Below are positions 25,551-34,838 of a stretch of 64,000 bases of DNA, piece by piece (the first letter of the stretch is position 1; each line of letters begins with the position of its first letter). Origin of the DNA: Lapidilactobacillus dextrinicus DSM 20335 (GTDB lineage Bacteria > Bacillota > Bacilli > Lactobacillales > Lactobacillaceae). Location: NCBI RefSeq assembly GCF_001436095.1, contig NZ_AYYK01000004.1, positions 186,001 to 250,000 on the forward strand. The letters run 5' to 3'. A program made the translations under genes and the position numbers. The notes beneath the pieces are model-generated. The model searched no databases. It had not been told where the DNA came from and was given only the letters and a program-made list of their open reading frames with translations.

Positions 25551-27629
25551 TTATTTAACAACGAGTTCTTGTAAGTTACCAAAGATCTTAATTAAACGTT
25601 GAATCAACGCTAATTGAATTAAACGATTACGACGAACTTTTTCATCATCTGCCATAATCATGTTTTCATCAAAATAATTGGCAATTAATGGTTGTAAAGC
25701 GTGTAATTGTTCATAATTTTCGGCGATTGTTTGTTGTTTGAAACTATCGCGAATATTTTCAACTGCGTCATATAATTTTTGTTCAGATGGATTTTCAAAC
25801 AAACTTGGATCAACGGTTAAAGTGTCCAGGTCAAGATCAGCTTGGGCAACCAAGCGTGAAACCCGAGTCAAGGCTTCAATCGTTTCTTTGAAATCATCAT
25901 CGTGACTGTGTTGAACTAATGTCTTAGCAATATCAGCAATGGTTGCTGGATCAGCGCTGTCAGAAGCCACGATTGCTTCAATCATATCATGGCGTAAGTT
26001 CTTAGTATTAAACAACTGACGAATGCGATCAACGAAGAAATGACGAGCATTCTGAGCGTTATTAGTCCAGTCAAGATTGAAAGTTAAATCATTTTCAGCT
26101 AATGAGTTGGCAATCCGAGGTTGTAAGTCGCGTAACTTCAAGTGCCAGTGGTTGGCAACTAAAATACGAACCAAACCATATGATTGACGGCGCAAAGCAT
26201 ATGGATCGTTTGAGCCACTTGGAATCATGTCGACAGAGAAGAAAGCATAAATCGTATCTAATTTATCTGCGATTGCTAAGGTAGCACCAACTTTAGAAGC
26301 TGGTAAGTCGCCATCAGCAGAAGTTGGCATGTAGTGTTCGCGGATTGCTTGAGCAACAGCTTCATTTTCACCAAAAATTTTAGCGTAGATTTCACCCATT
26401 ACCCCTTGCAATTCAGGGAATTCACCGACCATACCAGTTACCAAGTCGAATTTGTAGATGTGAGCAGCACGATCTAAGTCAGCTAGTTCTTGTGTGCTTA
26501 AATTAAACATTTCGCCTAGGTTACGTGCGATTAAAGCAACACGCTGCATTTTTTCGTACATGGTCCCAATCTTGTCATGAAAGCTAACTGTCTTTAATTT
26601 ATCAACATAATCAGCAATGGTATGTTTTTGATCATCTTCAAAGAAGAACTTAGCATCTTCAAGACGTGCAACTAAAACTTTTTCGTTACCAGAAATCACG
26701 TTTTCAAGATAATCGTGATTACCGTTACGAACACCGATAAAGTATGGTGCTAACTGACCATCTTGAGTACGAACATAGAAGTAACGCTGATTATCTTTCA
26801 TTGACGTAATTAAAACTGCTTCGGGAACAGCTAAGTATTCTTCAGCAAAGTGACCAGCAAATGCCGTTGGATATTCAACTAAGTTGACAACTTCTTCTAA
26901 CAAATCAGGATCAAGATCAACTTGCCAGTTGTTTTCAGCAGCAATGTCCTGAATTTGTTTTTCAATCACGTCTTGACGTTTAGCCATGTCAGCAATGACA
27001 AATTCCTGAGCCAATGCTTCTTCATAATCTGTTGCTGTTGCTAATTCAATCGGCTTGCCTAAGAAGCGGTGACCTTGAGTAATACGACCAGCTTGAACGT
27101 CAAGAATTTGCATAGGCACAATTTGTTCATCAAGCAAGCTCACTAACCAATGAATTGGCCGAATGTATTCAAATTCATTACTCCCCCACTTCATTCGAGT
27201 TGGGAAAGTTAAGCCCTTAGCGATATCTTGAATACCTGCAAGCACTTCAGCAGCAGGTTGACCCACGGTTTTCTTTTCAACAAAGACGTATGGTTCGCCT
27301 TTAAATTCTTTAAACGTAATGGTTTCAGGATCAACTTTTTGACCACGAGCAAAACCGATAGCCGCCTTAGTAAAATGACCATCAACATCTAAAGCCATTC
27401 GCTTAGCTGGACCTTTCACTTCTTCAACCTTATCTGGTTGGCGTTCTGCTAAGCCGCTAATTAAGATAGCTAAGCGCCGTGGTGTCGCAAAAGATTTGAT
27501 CTCAGCATAATCTAAACGTTGTTCTTTTAAATAGTTAGTTGTTTTAGCAACCAGTTGTTCAATACTAGGACGAACAACGTGTGCTGGCATTTCTTCTAAG
27601 CCAATTTCAAATAAATAATTTGCTGCCAT
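25551..27629 (-). CDS. glyS: Glycyl-tRNA synthetase beta subunit
   Basis: A 692-residue beta subunit of the alpha2beta2 bacterial enzyme. It begins NYLFEIGLEEMPAHVV, has FATPRRLAILISGL and KGPAKRMALD, an HD-like central part (FHDKIGTMYEKM, DLVTGMVGEFPELQG) and an anticodon-binding C-terminus with DNFMVMADDEKVR-type sequence (DENMIMADDEKVRRNRL). Normal length. The start overlaps the glyQ stop by one base (TAATG). Confidence 0.95.
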   Translation of the reverse strand: MAANYLFEIGLEEMPAHVVRPSIEQLVAKTTNYLKEQRLDYAEIKSFATPRRLAILISGLAERQPDKVEEVKGPAKRMALDVDGHFTKAAIGFARGQKVDPETITFKEFKGEPYVFVEKKTVGQPAAEVLAGIQDIAKGLTFPTRMKWGSNEFEYIRPIHWLVSLLDEQIVPMQILDVQAGRITQGHRFLGKPIELATATDYEEALAQEFVIADMAKRQDVIEKQIQDIAAENNWQVDLDPDLLEEVVNLVEYPTAFAGHFAEEYLAVPEAVLITSMKDNQRYFYVRTQDGQLAPYFIGVRNGNHDYLENVISGNEKVLVARLEDAKFFFEDDQKHTIADYVDKLKTVSFHDKIGTMYEKMQRVALIARNLGEMFNLSTQELADLDRAAHIYKFDLVTGMVGEFPELQGVMGEIYAKIFGENEAVAQAIREHYMPTSADGDLPASKVGATLAIADKLDTIYAFFSVDMIPSGSNDPYALRRQSYGLVRILVANHWHLKLRDLQPRIANSLAENDLTFNLDWTNNAQNARHFFVDRIRQLFNTKNLRHDMIEAIVASDSADPATIADIAKTLVQHSHDDDFKETIEALTRVSRLVAQADLDLDTLTVDPSLFENPSEQKLYDAVENIRDSFKQQTIAENYEQLHALQPLIANYFDENMIMADDEKVRRNRLIQLALIQRLIKIFGNLQELVVK

Positions 27630-28537
27630 TATTTTTCCTCCTCAGCTTGTTCTTGGGCATGTTTTAATAATGGAAAGCCCAGTTTTTCACGTTCATCAAC
27701 AAAGGCTTGCGCAACTTGATGAGCTAACCGCCGAATACGAGAAAGATAGCCGGCCCGTTCTGTAACAGAAACTGCGCCGCGGGCATCTAACAAGTTAAAC
27801 GTATGGCTGCATTTTAAAACGTAATCATAAGCTGGATGAACTAACCCTAATTTAATTAAACGAAGTGCTTCTTTTTCATAGTCATTAAAGAAAGTTAATA
27901 GCATTTCTTGATCACTTTCTTCAAAGGCGTATTTAGAATGTTCATATTCAGGTTCTTTAAAGATGTCGCCATAAAGAACGCCATCGCCCCACTCGAGTTC
28001 AAAAACATTGTTAACTTCTTGGATGTAAGAAGCTAAACGTTCAACACCATAAGTGATTTCGGAAGTCACAGGATCAACGGTTAACCCACCAACTTGTTGG
28101 AAATAAGTAAATTGAGTAACTTCCATACCATCAAGCCAAACTTCCCAACCAACACCGGCACAACCCATTGATGGGTTTTCCCAGTTGTCTTCAACGAAAC
28201 GAATATCATGTTCCAAAGGTTCGATGCCTAATTCACGTAAACTATCTAAATAATACTCTTGAATATTTTTTGGTGAAGGTTTCATGACAACTTGAAATTG
28301 GTGATGTTGGAACAATCGGTTAGGATTTTCGCCGTAACGACCATCAGCAGGACGCCGTGAAGGTTCAACGTAAGCGGCATTCCAAGGTTCTGGACCAATC
28401 GCCCGTAAAAATGTATATGGTGACATTGTTCCGGCACCCTTTTCTGTATCGTAGGCCTCCATTAACATGCAGCCTTTTTGTGACCAAAATTTCTGCAATG
28501 TTAAAATCATTTCTTGTACATTCAAATGTTTAACCAT
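27629..28537 (-). CDS. glyQ: Glycyl-tRNA synthetase alpha subunit
   Basis: A 302-residue catalytic subunit. Class II motifs are visible: [51 protein letters not shown], and FTYFQQVGG. The ATG at 28537 is preferred because AGGTG lies six bases upstream; the in-frame GTG at 28546 overlaps that ribosome site. Expression is controlled by the glycine T-box about 200 bases upstream. Confidence 0.95.
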   Translation of the reverse strand: MVKHLNVQEMILTLQKFWSQKGCMLMEAYDTEKGAGTMSPYTFLRAIGPEPWNAAYVEPSRRPADGRYGENPNRLFQHHQFQVVMKPSPKNIQEYYLDSLRELGIEPLEHDIRFVEDNWENPSMGCAGVGWEVWLDGMEVTQFTYFQQVGGLTVDPVTSEITYGVERLASYIQEVNNVFELEWGDGVLYGDIFKEPEYEHSKYAFEESDQEMLLTFFNDYEKEALRLIKLGLVHPAYDYVLKCSHTFNLLDARGAVSVTERAGYLSRIRRLAHQVAQAFVDEREKLGFPLLKHAQEQAEEEK

Positions 28538-28626
28538 AAAATTCACCTTTCCTTATTTAATCGTGGTTAAGTAGCTGATGAGAACTGCAATGAGTTAGGA
28601 ATCAAAACAACGTTCAAGGCAATTAA

Positions 28627-28738
28627 GTGAAACGTACTCAAGCCAATTGATGGCTATACTTAATGATAAACCTCATCTGTGTTAATACACAGCTATGCCT
28701 TATCATTAAGACGTCACCATCAAACCATTGGCTTTCAC
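28627..28738 (-). repeat. Long nested hairpin between the T-box and glyQ
   Basis: Five helices nest in order: GTGAAA 28627-28632 with 28733-28738; AAGCCAAT 28640-28647 with 28727-28734; TGATGG 28648-28653 with 28717-28722; CTTAATGATAA 28659-28669 with 28700-28710; CTGTGT 28677-28682 with 28687-28692. The two outermost share two bases, so they cannot both be complete. The structure lies past the T-box terminator, inside the glyQS message, and has no U run. It could be an mRNA-stabilising structure or a small inserted palindromic element. Confidence 0.6.
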
Positions 28739-28749
28739 ACTCTACAAAA

Positions 28750-28985
28750 AAAGTCCCTATGCTACGCTAAACGTAACATAGGGACGAGTAATTTCGCGGT
28801 TCCACCCTAATTCAGATGCTAGGCATCTGCACTTAATTGTTTTTTTTAAATATAAATGTGTTTGAAACAACTAATTGCTTCGCGCACTCTATTGAGGTGC
28901 CCTGATTTTTGGTGTGCTTTCACTGACCACACTCGCTGTTTTAAAATCATTAAATCCTCATCAAGCTAGAATAATATTGAATTCG
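28750..28985 (-). promoter_or_regulatory. Glycine T-box leader of glyQS
   Basis: On the minus strand the core T-box TTAGGGTGGAACCGCG lies at 28795-28810, followed by the terminator stem GTCCCTATGCTACG with its complement (28752-28785). The specifier region reads CAGGGCACC, closely like known glyQS leaders, with GGC at 28899-28901 as the likely glycine codon. Uncharged tRNA-Gly binding would favour the antiterminator and raise glyQS expression. Confidence 0.9.
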
Positions 28986-28991
28986 TAAAAA

Positions 28992-29020
28992 AGTCTAATC
29001 GTTTTCGGACGACTTGTCAA
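28992..29020 (-). promoter_or_regulatory. glyQS promoter inside the 3' end of recO
   Basis: On the minus strand TTGACA (29015-29020), a 17-base spacer and TAGACT (28992-28997). The -35 lies within the last codons of recO, giving a start near 28985 at the T-box. Confidence 0.7.
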
Positions 29021-29795
29021 CTTTTTTTGGTGTTAATTGCGGCATGCGCAGCATTTCGTCTAAATACTTCTTACTTTTCAATTGTAAACCGACTTGGTCT
29101 TGATAAATCTTATCAAGAATTCGTCGTAGATCTTTCTTAGTCCGCACACTGAGATTAATCGTTCCTAATTGCTGAGGCATGATTCGCGCCAAACCTTGCA
29201 TTAAAGCAATCGTTTTGGGCTGAGCGTGCAATCGATGTTGGTCTTGATGCCAATGATTCTGACAAAGCAAACCACCATATTGTTCAGAGTAGTCCATTGG
29301 TAAATCGGTTCGTTGACAAATGACACAATCCTGTAAATGCGGTGCGACACCAAATTGATTCAGCAACTTAATTTCAACTAAATTTGTTAATAATTGCGGA
29401 TCGGTCCCGCCATTCATTTTATCCATTGCTGTTTTAACCAAATCAAAATATTGACCAAGTGGCTTACCTTCATCAAAAGCAGCAGCTACTAAGGTTAACA
29501 AATACGCCGCGTAAGCTTGTAGAACAATGTCTGCACTAATAGTGGTGTACAAGTTTGTACTTTTGGTGGCGGAAATATAAGACAAGCCTTGCGTATTAAT
29601 TGCGCCAATATAATCAGCAAACGTTAAGGGTAAAATAGCAGTCTGTAGTTTAAAACCTTGTTTCTTAGCACCACGAACCATAAACATTTTGGCTGCATAC
29701 TTGTCCGTTAAAATCTGAACGAGTAAGTCACGTTCGCGATAATCACGCCGATACATGACAATTCCGCGGAATTCTGTATCGCGAAATAAAGCCAT
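28995..29795 (-). CDS. recO: DNA repair protein RecO
   Basis: A 266-residue recombination mediator that helps load RecA with RecF and RecR. The N-terminal OB fold appears in GIVMYRRDYRERDLLVQILTDKYAAKMFMVRGAKK. The zinc-finger region has CVICQRTD and a later LLCQNHW, so two of the usual four Cys are in one knuckle and one is followed by His. The gene follows era after two bases. Conserved era-recO order. Confidence 0.92.
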   Translation of the reverse strand: MALFRDTEFRGIVMYRRDYRERDLLVQILTDKYAAKMFMVRGAKKQGFKLQTAILPLTFADYIGAINTQGLSYISATKSTNLYTTISADIVLQAYAAYLLTLVAAAFDEGKPLGQYFDLVKTAMDKMNGGTDPQLLTNLVEIKLLNQFGVAPHLQDCVICQRTDLPMDYSEQYGGLLCQNHWHQDQHRLHAQPKTIALMQGLARIMPQQLGTINLSVRTKKDLRRILDKIYQDQVGLQLKSKKYLDEMLRMPQLTPKKVDKSSEND

Positions 29796-29797
29796 TT

Positions 29798-30700
29798 TTA
29801 TTTAAAGTCCTTGGCGTTATAGCCAGCTCGAGCTAAGAACAGCGGATTATCACGCCAGTTGCGTTGCACACTGACTTGTAGTTTCAGGTTTACTTTTTCG
29901 CCTAGTAAAGCTTCAATTTCACGCCGGGCACCAATGCCAATTTTCTTGATCATGGCGGCGCCTTTACCAATCACAATTCCCTTTTGACTATCGCGGTCGA
30001 CATAAATAATGGCATTAATCACACGCTTGCCACTTTCAAAGCGATTCATGTCTTCAACAATGACAGCCGTTGAATGAGGAATTTCATCGCGCGTGAATTC
30101 CAAAATCTTCTCGCGAATTAATTCTGCGACGATAAAGTATTCTGGATGATCCGTTAATTGATCATCGGGATAAAATTTAGGACCAGCTGGTAAATATTTC
30201 TTAATCTCGGTCATTAATTCGTCTACATTGTTGCCTTGCGTAGCTGATAAGGGAATTACTTCAGCAAAGTTAGCAATTTCTTGGTATTCAACAATCATTG
30301 ATAATAAATCATCAGGATGAATTAAGTCGATCTTATTAATAACCAAGAATAATGGGGCCTTGATATTAGCTAACTGTTCCAAAATATAACGATCACCAGG
30401 GCCAATTTTGTCTTCAGCACCAGTCATATAAATGGCAATATCAACTTCAGCTAACGCTGAAAAAGCAGCCTTATCCATATAATTGTCAAGGTCATTTTTA
30501 GGTTTATGAATTCCCGGGGTGTCTAAGAAGACGATTTGTGCTTCGTCATCAGTAACCACACCTTGAATTTTATTACGGGTGGTTTGGGCTTTGGGTGACA
30601 TAATGGCGACTTTTTCGCCAACTAGACGGTTCATTAATGTTGATTTACCAACATTAGGTCGGCCTAGCAATGCCACAAAGCCGGATTTATAATCTGTCAT
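29798..30700 (-). CDS. era: GTPase Era
   Basis: A 300-residue GTPase that binds 16S rRNA during 30S maturation. G1 [10 protein letters not shown]2 region TTRNKIQG, G3 DTPGIHKP, G4 NKID, and G5 SATQGNN are all present, followed by a C-terminal KH domain ([32 protein letters not shown]...). Its ATG overlaps the cdd stop by four bases. Confidence 0.96.
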   Translation of the reverse strand: MTDYKSGFVALLGRPNVGKSTLMNRLVGEKVAIMSPKAQTTRNKIQGVVTDDEAQIVFLDTPGIHKPKNDLDNYMDKAAFSALAEVDIAIYMTGAEDKIGPGDRYILEQLANIKAPLFLVINKIDLIHPDDLLSMIVEYQEIANFAEVIPLSATQGNNVDELMTEIKKYLPAGPKFYPDDQLTDHPEYFIVAELIREKILEFTRDEIPHSTAVIVEDMNRFESGKRVINAIIYVDRDSQKGIVIGKGAAMIKKIGIGARREIEALLGEKVNLKLQVSVQRNWRDNPLFLARAGYNAKDFK

Positions 30701-31095
30701 TTAATCGGATCATCCTTTAATGAAAATGAGTATGGTAGTATTTGGTCAACGGTAAATTTCTTAATATCATTGTTTAAATTCGTTAAAATCACTTGATCAT
30801 CGGCGTGCATAAACTCCGTCATCACTTGGCGACAAGCACCACATGGTGAAACAGCTCCGTGTGTGTCGCCGGTGACGGCGATTGTTTTGAAGTGATGATA
30901 GCCAGCTAAAACAGCATTAAACATGGCCACGCGTTCAGCGCAAATTGTCATGCCGTAAGAACCGTTCTCAATATTACAACCTTGAAAAATTTTTCCGTCA
31001 TCTGTTAACACTGCCGCACCAACAGCAAAATGAGAATATGGGACGTACGCTTGTCGACGGGCTTGTTGTGCTTGTTCGATCAATTCATTCATCAA
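30697..31095 (-). CDS. cdd: Cytidine deaminase
   Basis: A 132-residue tetrameric-type deaminase. Zinc and catalytic motifs: [29 protein letters not shown] (Cys, Glu) and [10 protein letters not shown] (two Cys). Converts cytidine and deoxycytidine to uridines for pyrimidine salvage. The start has two adjacent ATGs; either is possible. It lies between dgkA and era as in other Lactobacillales. Confidence 0.95.
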   Translation of the reverse strand: MMNELIEQAQQARRQAYVPYSHFAVGAAVLTDDGKIFQGCNIENGSYGMTICAERVAMFNAVLAGYHHFKTIAVTGDTHGAVSPCGACRQVMTEFMHADDQVILTNLNNDIKKFTVDQILPYSFSLKDDPIK

Positions 31096-31111
31096 ATGAC
31101 CTCCCCAACCA

Positions 31112-31510
31112 TTATAGATTTAAAAAATTTAAAATATAAGGCATAAAAATAATGACACCAACAATCGCAGCCAAAAATGCGGCGACTAAGACAATGGCTG
31201 CTGATACATCTTTTACTTTTTTAGCTAGTGGGTCATAGTGCTTAGCCACTAATAAGTCAATCAAATATTCAACTGCTGTATTCCAAAGCTCGGCAATCAG
31301 CACTAAGAAAATAACAACAATTAACCATAGCCAGTCAAGCTTACTAACACCAAATAAGAAGCCTAGTAGCAAAACAAACGTTGCAATGACCAAATGGCGC
31401 TTAAAGTTCTTTTCGTCAGCTAACGTGGTTCTAAGGCCTTCTAAAGCATGTCGGAATGACTGAAAAAAAGTATGATTCTTGTCAGTTTGTTTTTTATCGT
31501 TTAAGGCCAT
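31112..31510 (-). CDS. dgkA: Undecaprenol/diacylglycerol kinase
   Basis: A 132-residue membrane kinase with three helices (~47-66, ~70-90, ~108-128). The conserved AELWNTAVEYLIDLL carries the catalytic Glu and Asn of the DgkA fold. Gram-positive members phosphorylate undecaprenol for cell-wall lipid recycling. It overlaps ybeY by 17 bases. Confidence 0.92.
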   Translation of the reverse strand: MALNDKKQTDKNHTFFQSFRHALEGLRTTLADEKNFKRHLVIATFVLLLGFLFGVSKLDWLWLIVVIFLVLIAELWNTAVEYLIDLLVAKHYDPLAKKVKDVSAAIVLVAAFLAAIVGVIIFMPYILNFLNL

Positions 31511-31970
31511 AGCTATCTAGAATTTCCTCTTGTAGTTTAATCATCACTTTTTCATCTTCAGGTTCGATGTGATCATAGCCGTTAAGATGCAAGAATCCAT
31601 GAACAATTGTATAACCAAATTCGCGGTCAAAACTATGTTCATATTCAACGGCTTGTTCTTGAACGTGTTCTGGTGCAATGAATAAATCACCAATGTTACG
31701 AGGAATATTTAATTCAGCAGCCAACGCTTCAAAGTCAGGTAGATCACTTTCATCATCTTCAATTGCAAAACTGATAACATCAGTGACGTGATCTTTACCG
31801 CGATATTCGCGATTAATCTCACGAATTTTATCATCAGTAATTAAACTAATCGACATTTCAGTATCTTCAGGCATTGCCAACTTTTTAGCAGCAAATTCGA
31901 CTAAATCGCGAATCCATGTTTCGCGCTCTGCGGGTAAAACGTGTTGATCATTAATTATTTCCAGATTCAT
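31494..31970 (-). CDS. ybeY: Endoribonuclease YbeY
   Basis: A 158-residue metallo-RNase required for 16S rRNA 3' end processing. The zinc motif HGFLHLNGYDH is intact near residue 122, and INREYRGKDHVTDVISFA is conserved. It overlaps phoH by 20 bases and dgkA by 17, in the conserved phoH-ybeY-dgkA order. Confidence 0.95.
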   Translation of the reverse strand: MNLEIINDQHVLPAERETWIRDLVEFAAKKLAMPEDTEMSISLITDDKIREINREYRGKDHVTDVISFAIEDDESDLPDFEALAAELNIPRNIGDLFIAPEHVQEQAVEYEHSFDREFGYTIVHGFLHLNGYDHIEPEDEKVMIKLQEEILDSYGLKR

Positions 31971-32949
31971 GCTTCTTTATTTGCTCCTGATTGTATTTTT
32001 CGTAAGCATCAATAATACTTGCGACTACGGGATGACGAACAACATCAGCGGAAGATAGTTCGACAAATCCGATATGTTTAACATTTTTCAAAACTTTTGC
32101 GGCTTCAATTAAACCACTGCGTTGATTGTGCGGCAAGTCAATTTGAGTAACGTCACCGTTAACAATCATTTTAGAATTCATGCCCAGTCGGGTTAAAAAC
32201 ATCTTCATTTGTGCAGGGGTTGTGTTCTGCGCTTCATCAAGAATAACCAAAGCGTCATCTAAAGTTCGCCCACGCATATAAGCTAATGGTGCGATTTCAA
32301 TAATGCCACGCTCCATTAAACGGTTAGCGTGCTCGGTTCCCATAATATTGTAAAGGGCATCATAAATCGGCCGCAAATAAGGATCAATTTTATCTTTAAG
32401 ATCACCAGGTAAAAAGCCCAAATTCTCGCCTGCTTCAACTGCCGGGCGCGTCAAAATAATCCGTTGAACCTGGTTAGCTTTCATTGCCGCAACAGCTAAG
32501 GCAACGGCCAAATAAGTTTTACCGGTACCAGCAGGGCCAATTCCAAAAGTGATTTCGTTATGTTTAACCGACTGAACATACTGCCGTTGACCTAAATTTT
32601 TAACGCGCACACTACGACCTTTAGCATCACGAACGATCTCTTCAGTATATAAATCACTGAAGTATTCTAACGTGCCCCGATCGGCCATCTTCATGGCGCT
32701 TAAAATATCGCTATTGTTAATCATGACACCTTGGCGCAATAAACGCGTCAATTGTTCAAAAATACTGATCACCCGATCAACTGCAACTGCTGATCCAGTT
32801 ACCACAATTCGTTCTCCAAAGGCATGAATATTAACAGCCATTCCCTCTTCGAGCAAATGTAGGTATTCATCATTGACACCTAAAATACTTAGCGCCTGGT
32901 CAGGATCTGATAAGATAAATGTTTTTTCAATACCTGATTGCTCTACCAA
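31951..32949 (-). CDS. phoH: PhoH family ATPase
   Basis: A cytoplasmic ATPase of ~332 residues with Walker A GPAGTGKTYLA and Walker B LVILDEAQNTTP, preceded by a KH-like N-terminal part. The family is linked to RNA metabolism with YbeY. I place the start at the TTG at 32949 because GGAG lies 8 bases upstream and the protein then starts near family length; the frame stays open to a GTG at 33006, which has no ribosome site. Confidence 0.9.
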   Translation of the reverse strand: MVEQSGIEKTFILSDPDQALSILGVNDEYLHLLEEGMAVNIHAFGERIVVTGSAVAVDRVISIFEQLTRLLRQGVMINNSDILSAMKMADRGTLEYFSDLYTEEIVRDAKGRSVRVKNLGQRQYVQSVKHNEITFGIGPAGTGKTYLAVALAVAAMKANQVQRIILTRPAVEAGENLGFLPGDLKDKIDPYLRPIYDALYNIMGTEHANRLMERGIIEIAPLAYMRGRTLDDALVILDEAQNTTPAQMKMFLTRLGMNSKMIVNGDVTQIDLPHNQRSGLIEAAKVLKNVKHIGFVELSSADVVRHPVVASIIDAYEKYNQEQIKKHESGNN

Positions 32950-33027
32950 CGACTTCGCTCCAATCAAAAAGTTATCTATGAATTGAATTTTAGCACAGTT
33001 TGGCACTGGTTTGAATTTTTCGCGCGC

Positions 33028-33477
33028 TTACTTATTCGTCAAAAGTTCTTTAACAATTTGGTTAACTTGGCCGCCATCAGCACGACCTTTAACTTTTGGC
33101 ATCAAGTTTGACATCACTTTACCCATATCTTTCATGGAAGTTGCACCAGTTTCTTGAATAGTTTCGCTAATTAAGTCTGATAATTCTGCTTTGTTTAATT
33201 GTTTAGGTAAATATTTTTCAACGATGGCCATTTCAGCTTTAAGTTCAGCCATTAAATCTTCGCGGCCACCCTTTTCAAATTCAGCATAAGAATCCTTACG
33301 TTGTTTCATTTCAGTACTCAGTACTTGTAATTTATCCTCAGCTGACAAGTCAGTACCTTTTTGAATTTTAGCGTTAGTCAAGGCCGTTTTGATCATTCGC
33401 ACAACGTTTAACTTAGTCTTGTCTTTAGCCTTCATTGCGTCTTTTAAATCTTGTGTTAATTGTTCGTTTAATGTCAT
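33028..33477 (-). CDS. yqeY: GatB/YqeY domain protein
   Basis: A 149-residue helical protein similar to the tail domain of GatB. Conserved features: AMKAKDKTKLNVVRMIKTAL near the N-terminus, EKYLPKQL in the middle and GKVMSNLMPKVKGRADG near the end. The role is unknown; tRNA-related binding is inferred from GatB. It follows rpsU, as in Bacillus, but a terminator lies between. Confidence 0.92.
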   Translation of the reverse strand: MTLNEQLTQDLKDAMKAKDKTKLNVVRMIKTALTNAKIQKGTDLSAEDKLQVLSTEMKQRKDSYAEFEKGGREDLMAELKAEMAIVEKYLPKQLNKAELSDLISETIQETGATSMKDMGKVMSNLMPKVKGRADGGQVNQIVKELLTNK

Positions 33478-33496
33478 TATTAAGTTTCCTTTCGTG

Positions 33497-33554
33497 AAAA
33501 AATACCCCCTTGTCGTAGAAGATCACAAAATGTAATCCAAAAAACAAGAGGGTA
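33497..33554 (-). terminator. rpsU terminator
   Basis: On the minus strand TACCCTCTTGT pairs with ACAAGGGGGTA across a 35-base loop, followed by six T. It would separate rpsU from yqeY, possibly only partly. Confidence 0.65.
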
Positions 33555-33561
33555 AAATTTA

Positions 33562-33741
33562 TTATCTAAATTTCTTACGTTTGCGAGCTGCTTCTGACTT
33601 CAGCTTTTTCTTAACGCTTGGTTTCTCGTAGAATTCACGTTTACGGTATTCTTGGAGCGTACCACTTTTAGAAACAGAACGTTTGAAACGTCGAAGAGCA
33701 TCATCAAGAGACTCGTTGTCGCGGACAATTGTCTTAGCCAT
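33562..33741 (-). CDS. rpsU: 30S ribosomal protein S21
   Basis: A 59-residue, very basic protein starting [20 protein letters not shown] and ending in a Lys/Arg-rich tail (AARKRKKFR). It matches S21 in sequence and size and binds the 30S platform near the anti-Shine-Dalgarno region. GGAGGG precedes the ATG by six bases. Strong consensus promoter upstream. Confidence 0.96.
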   Translation of the reverse strand: MAKTIVRDNESLDDALRRFKRSVSKSGTLQEYRKREFYEKPSVKKKLKSEAARKRKKFR

Positions 33742-33818
33742 GTGATTTCCCTCCTTCCAGTTTCTATGTAACTACTCTGTTGTGCGAATAAACAACTACA
33801 TCACAGTGGTTCTTAATT

Positions 33819-33847
33819 ATTATAGCGAAAGATGAAAATGTGGTCAA
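33819..33847 (-). promoter_or_regulatory. rpsU promoter
   Basis: TTGACC (33842-33847), a 17-base spacer and TATAAT (33819-33824) on the minus strand, about 75 bases before the rpsU ATG. Confidence 0.8.
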
Positions 33848-33891
33848 TAACCTTTTTAGTAAATTTTGTATTAATTCATAATAAATCGTCG

Positions 33892-33905
33892 TGAAAGCGC
33901 TAAAT
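33892..33905 (+). promoter_or_regulatory. cre-like CcpA site
   Basis: TGAAAGCGCTAAAT matches the cre core with one clear mismatch. It lies about 45 bases before the next ATG, overlapping the likely promoter region, and suggests carbon catabolite control of the PDRP-type gene. Confidence 0.5.
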
Positions 33906-33950
33906 ATGTTAAAATTAATTGAAACTAATAAATGATATGAGGTAAAAACA

Positions 33951-34769
33951 ATGGCTCAACCTAGACAATTATATTTATTTCTAATTTCAGACTCCGTTGG
34001 TGAGACAGGATTTAAGCTGACTCAAGCAGCTATGGCCCAGTTCCCAGAGATTAAGCCAATTTATGAACGCTATCCATTTGTGAACACCAAAGAAAAAATT
34101 GATGAGTTAATTGAAAATGCGAAGGAAAAAGATGCGATCATTACCCACACTTTGGTAACGCAAGGTTTAAGTGAATATCTTCAAATTGAAGCCGCTAATA
34201 ATAACTTAACATCCATCGATCTGCTTTCACCTTTAGTACGTAGCGTCAGCAAACGATTTGAATTAGAACCTACTCATGAGGCTGGTGCCCTTCATCATCT
34301 TAACGAGACTTATTTTGATCGCATCTCTGCCATGGAATTTGCCGTGTTGTATGATGATGGTAAAGACCCTCGTGGTTTCTTAGAAGCGGATGTCGTCTTA
34401 CTAGGGATTTCTCGTACGTCCAAAACACCAATCTCGCTGTTCTTAGCCAATCGTAACATTAAGGTGGCTAATCTACCATTAGTTCCCCAAGCTCATATTC
34501 CCGATGAATTATATCAAGTGGACCCTAAGAAAATTATTGGCTTAACCAATGATCCCAAGGTTCTCAATAATATTCGTCGTGAGCGAATGATTGCTTACGG
34601 TTTAAATCCCGATACCACCTATTCAGATATGGATGCCATTAAGAAAGAACTAGCCTTTGCTAAGGCACTGTATAGAAAACTTGGCTGCTATGTCATTAAC
34701 GTGGCTAATCGTTCTATTGAAGAAACGGCTACTTTAATTATGGAACACTTAGGCTTGGATCATTATTAA
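33951..34769 (+). CDS. Pyruvate, phosphate dikinase regulatory protein family (kinase/phosphatase)
   Basis: A 272-residue DUF299/PpsR-type protein. FLISDSVGETG near the N-terminus and the nucleotide-binding loop LLGISRTSKTP (~150) are conserved. In other organisms it phosphorylates and dephosphorylates PPDK or PEP synthase using ADP and Pi. No ppdK is in this window, so the partner is unknown. It is a single gene with a cre-like site upstream and a long terminator downstream. Confidence 0.9.
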   Translation: MAQPRQLYLFLISDSVGETGFKLTQAAMAQFPEIKPIYERYPFVNTKEKIDELIENAKEKDAIITHTLVTQGLSEYLQIEAANNNLTSIDLLSPLVRSVSKRFELEPTHEAGALHHLNETYFDRISAMEFAVLYDDGKDPRGFLEADVVLLGISRTSKTPISLFLANRNIKVANLPLVPQAHIPDELYQVDPKKIIGLTNDPKVLNNIRRERMIAYGLNPDTTYSDMDAIKKELAFAKALYRKLGCYVINVANRSIEETATLIMEHLGLDHY

Positions 34770-34794
34770 AAGCTGCTTAATAAACGTAGAATTT

Positions 34795-34838
34795 AAAAAA
34801 TAAGGTAAGTGCAATTAGTTTGCACTCACCTTATTTTT
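34795..34838. terminator. Bidirectional terminator
   Basis: A near-perfect stem AAAAAATAAGGTAAGTGCAA/TTGCACTCACCTTATTTTTT with a 5-base loop lies between the PDRP-type gene and nfo. Confidence 0.85.
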
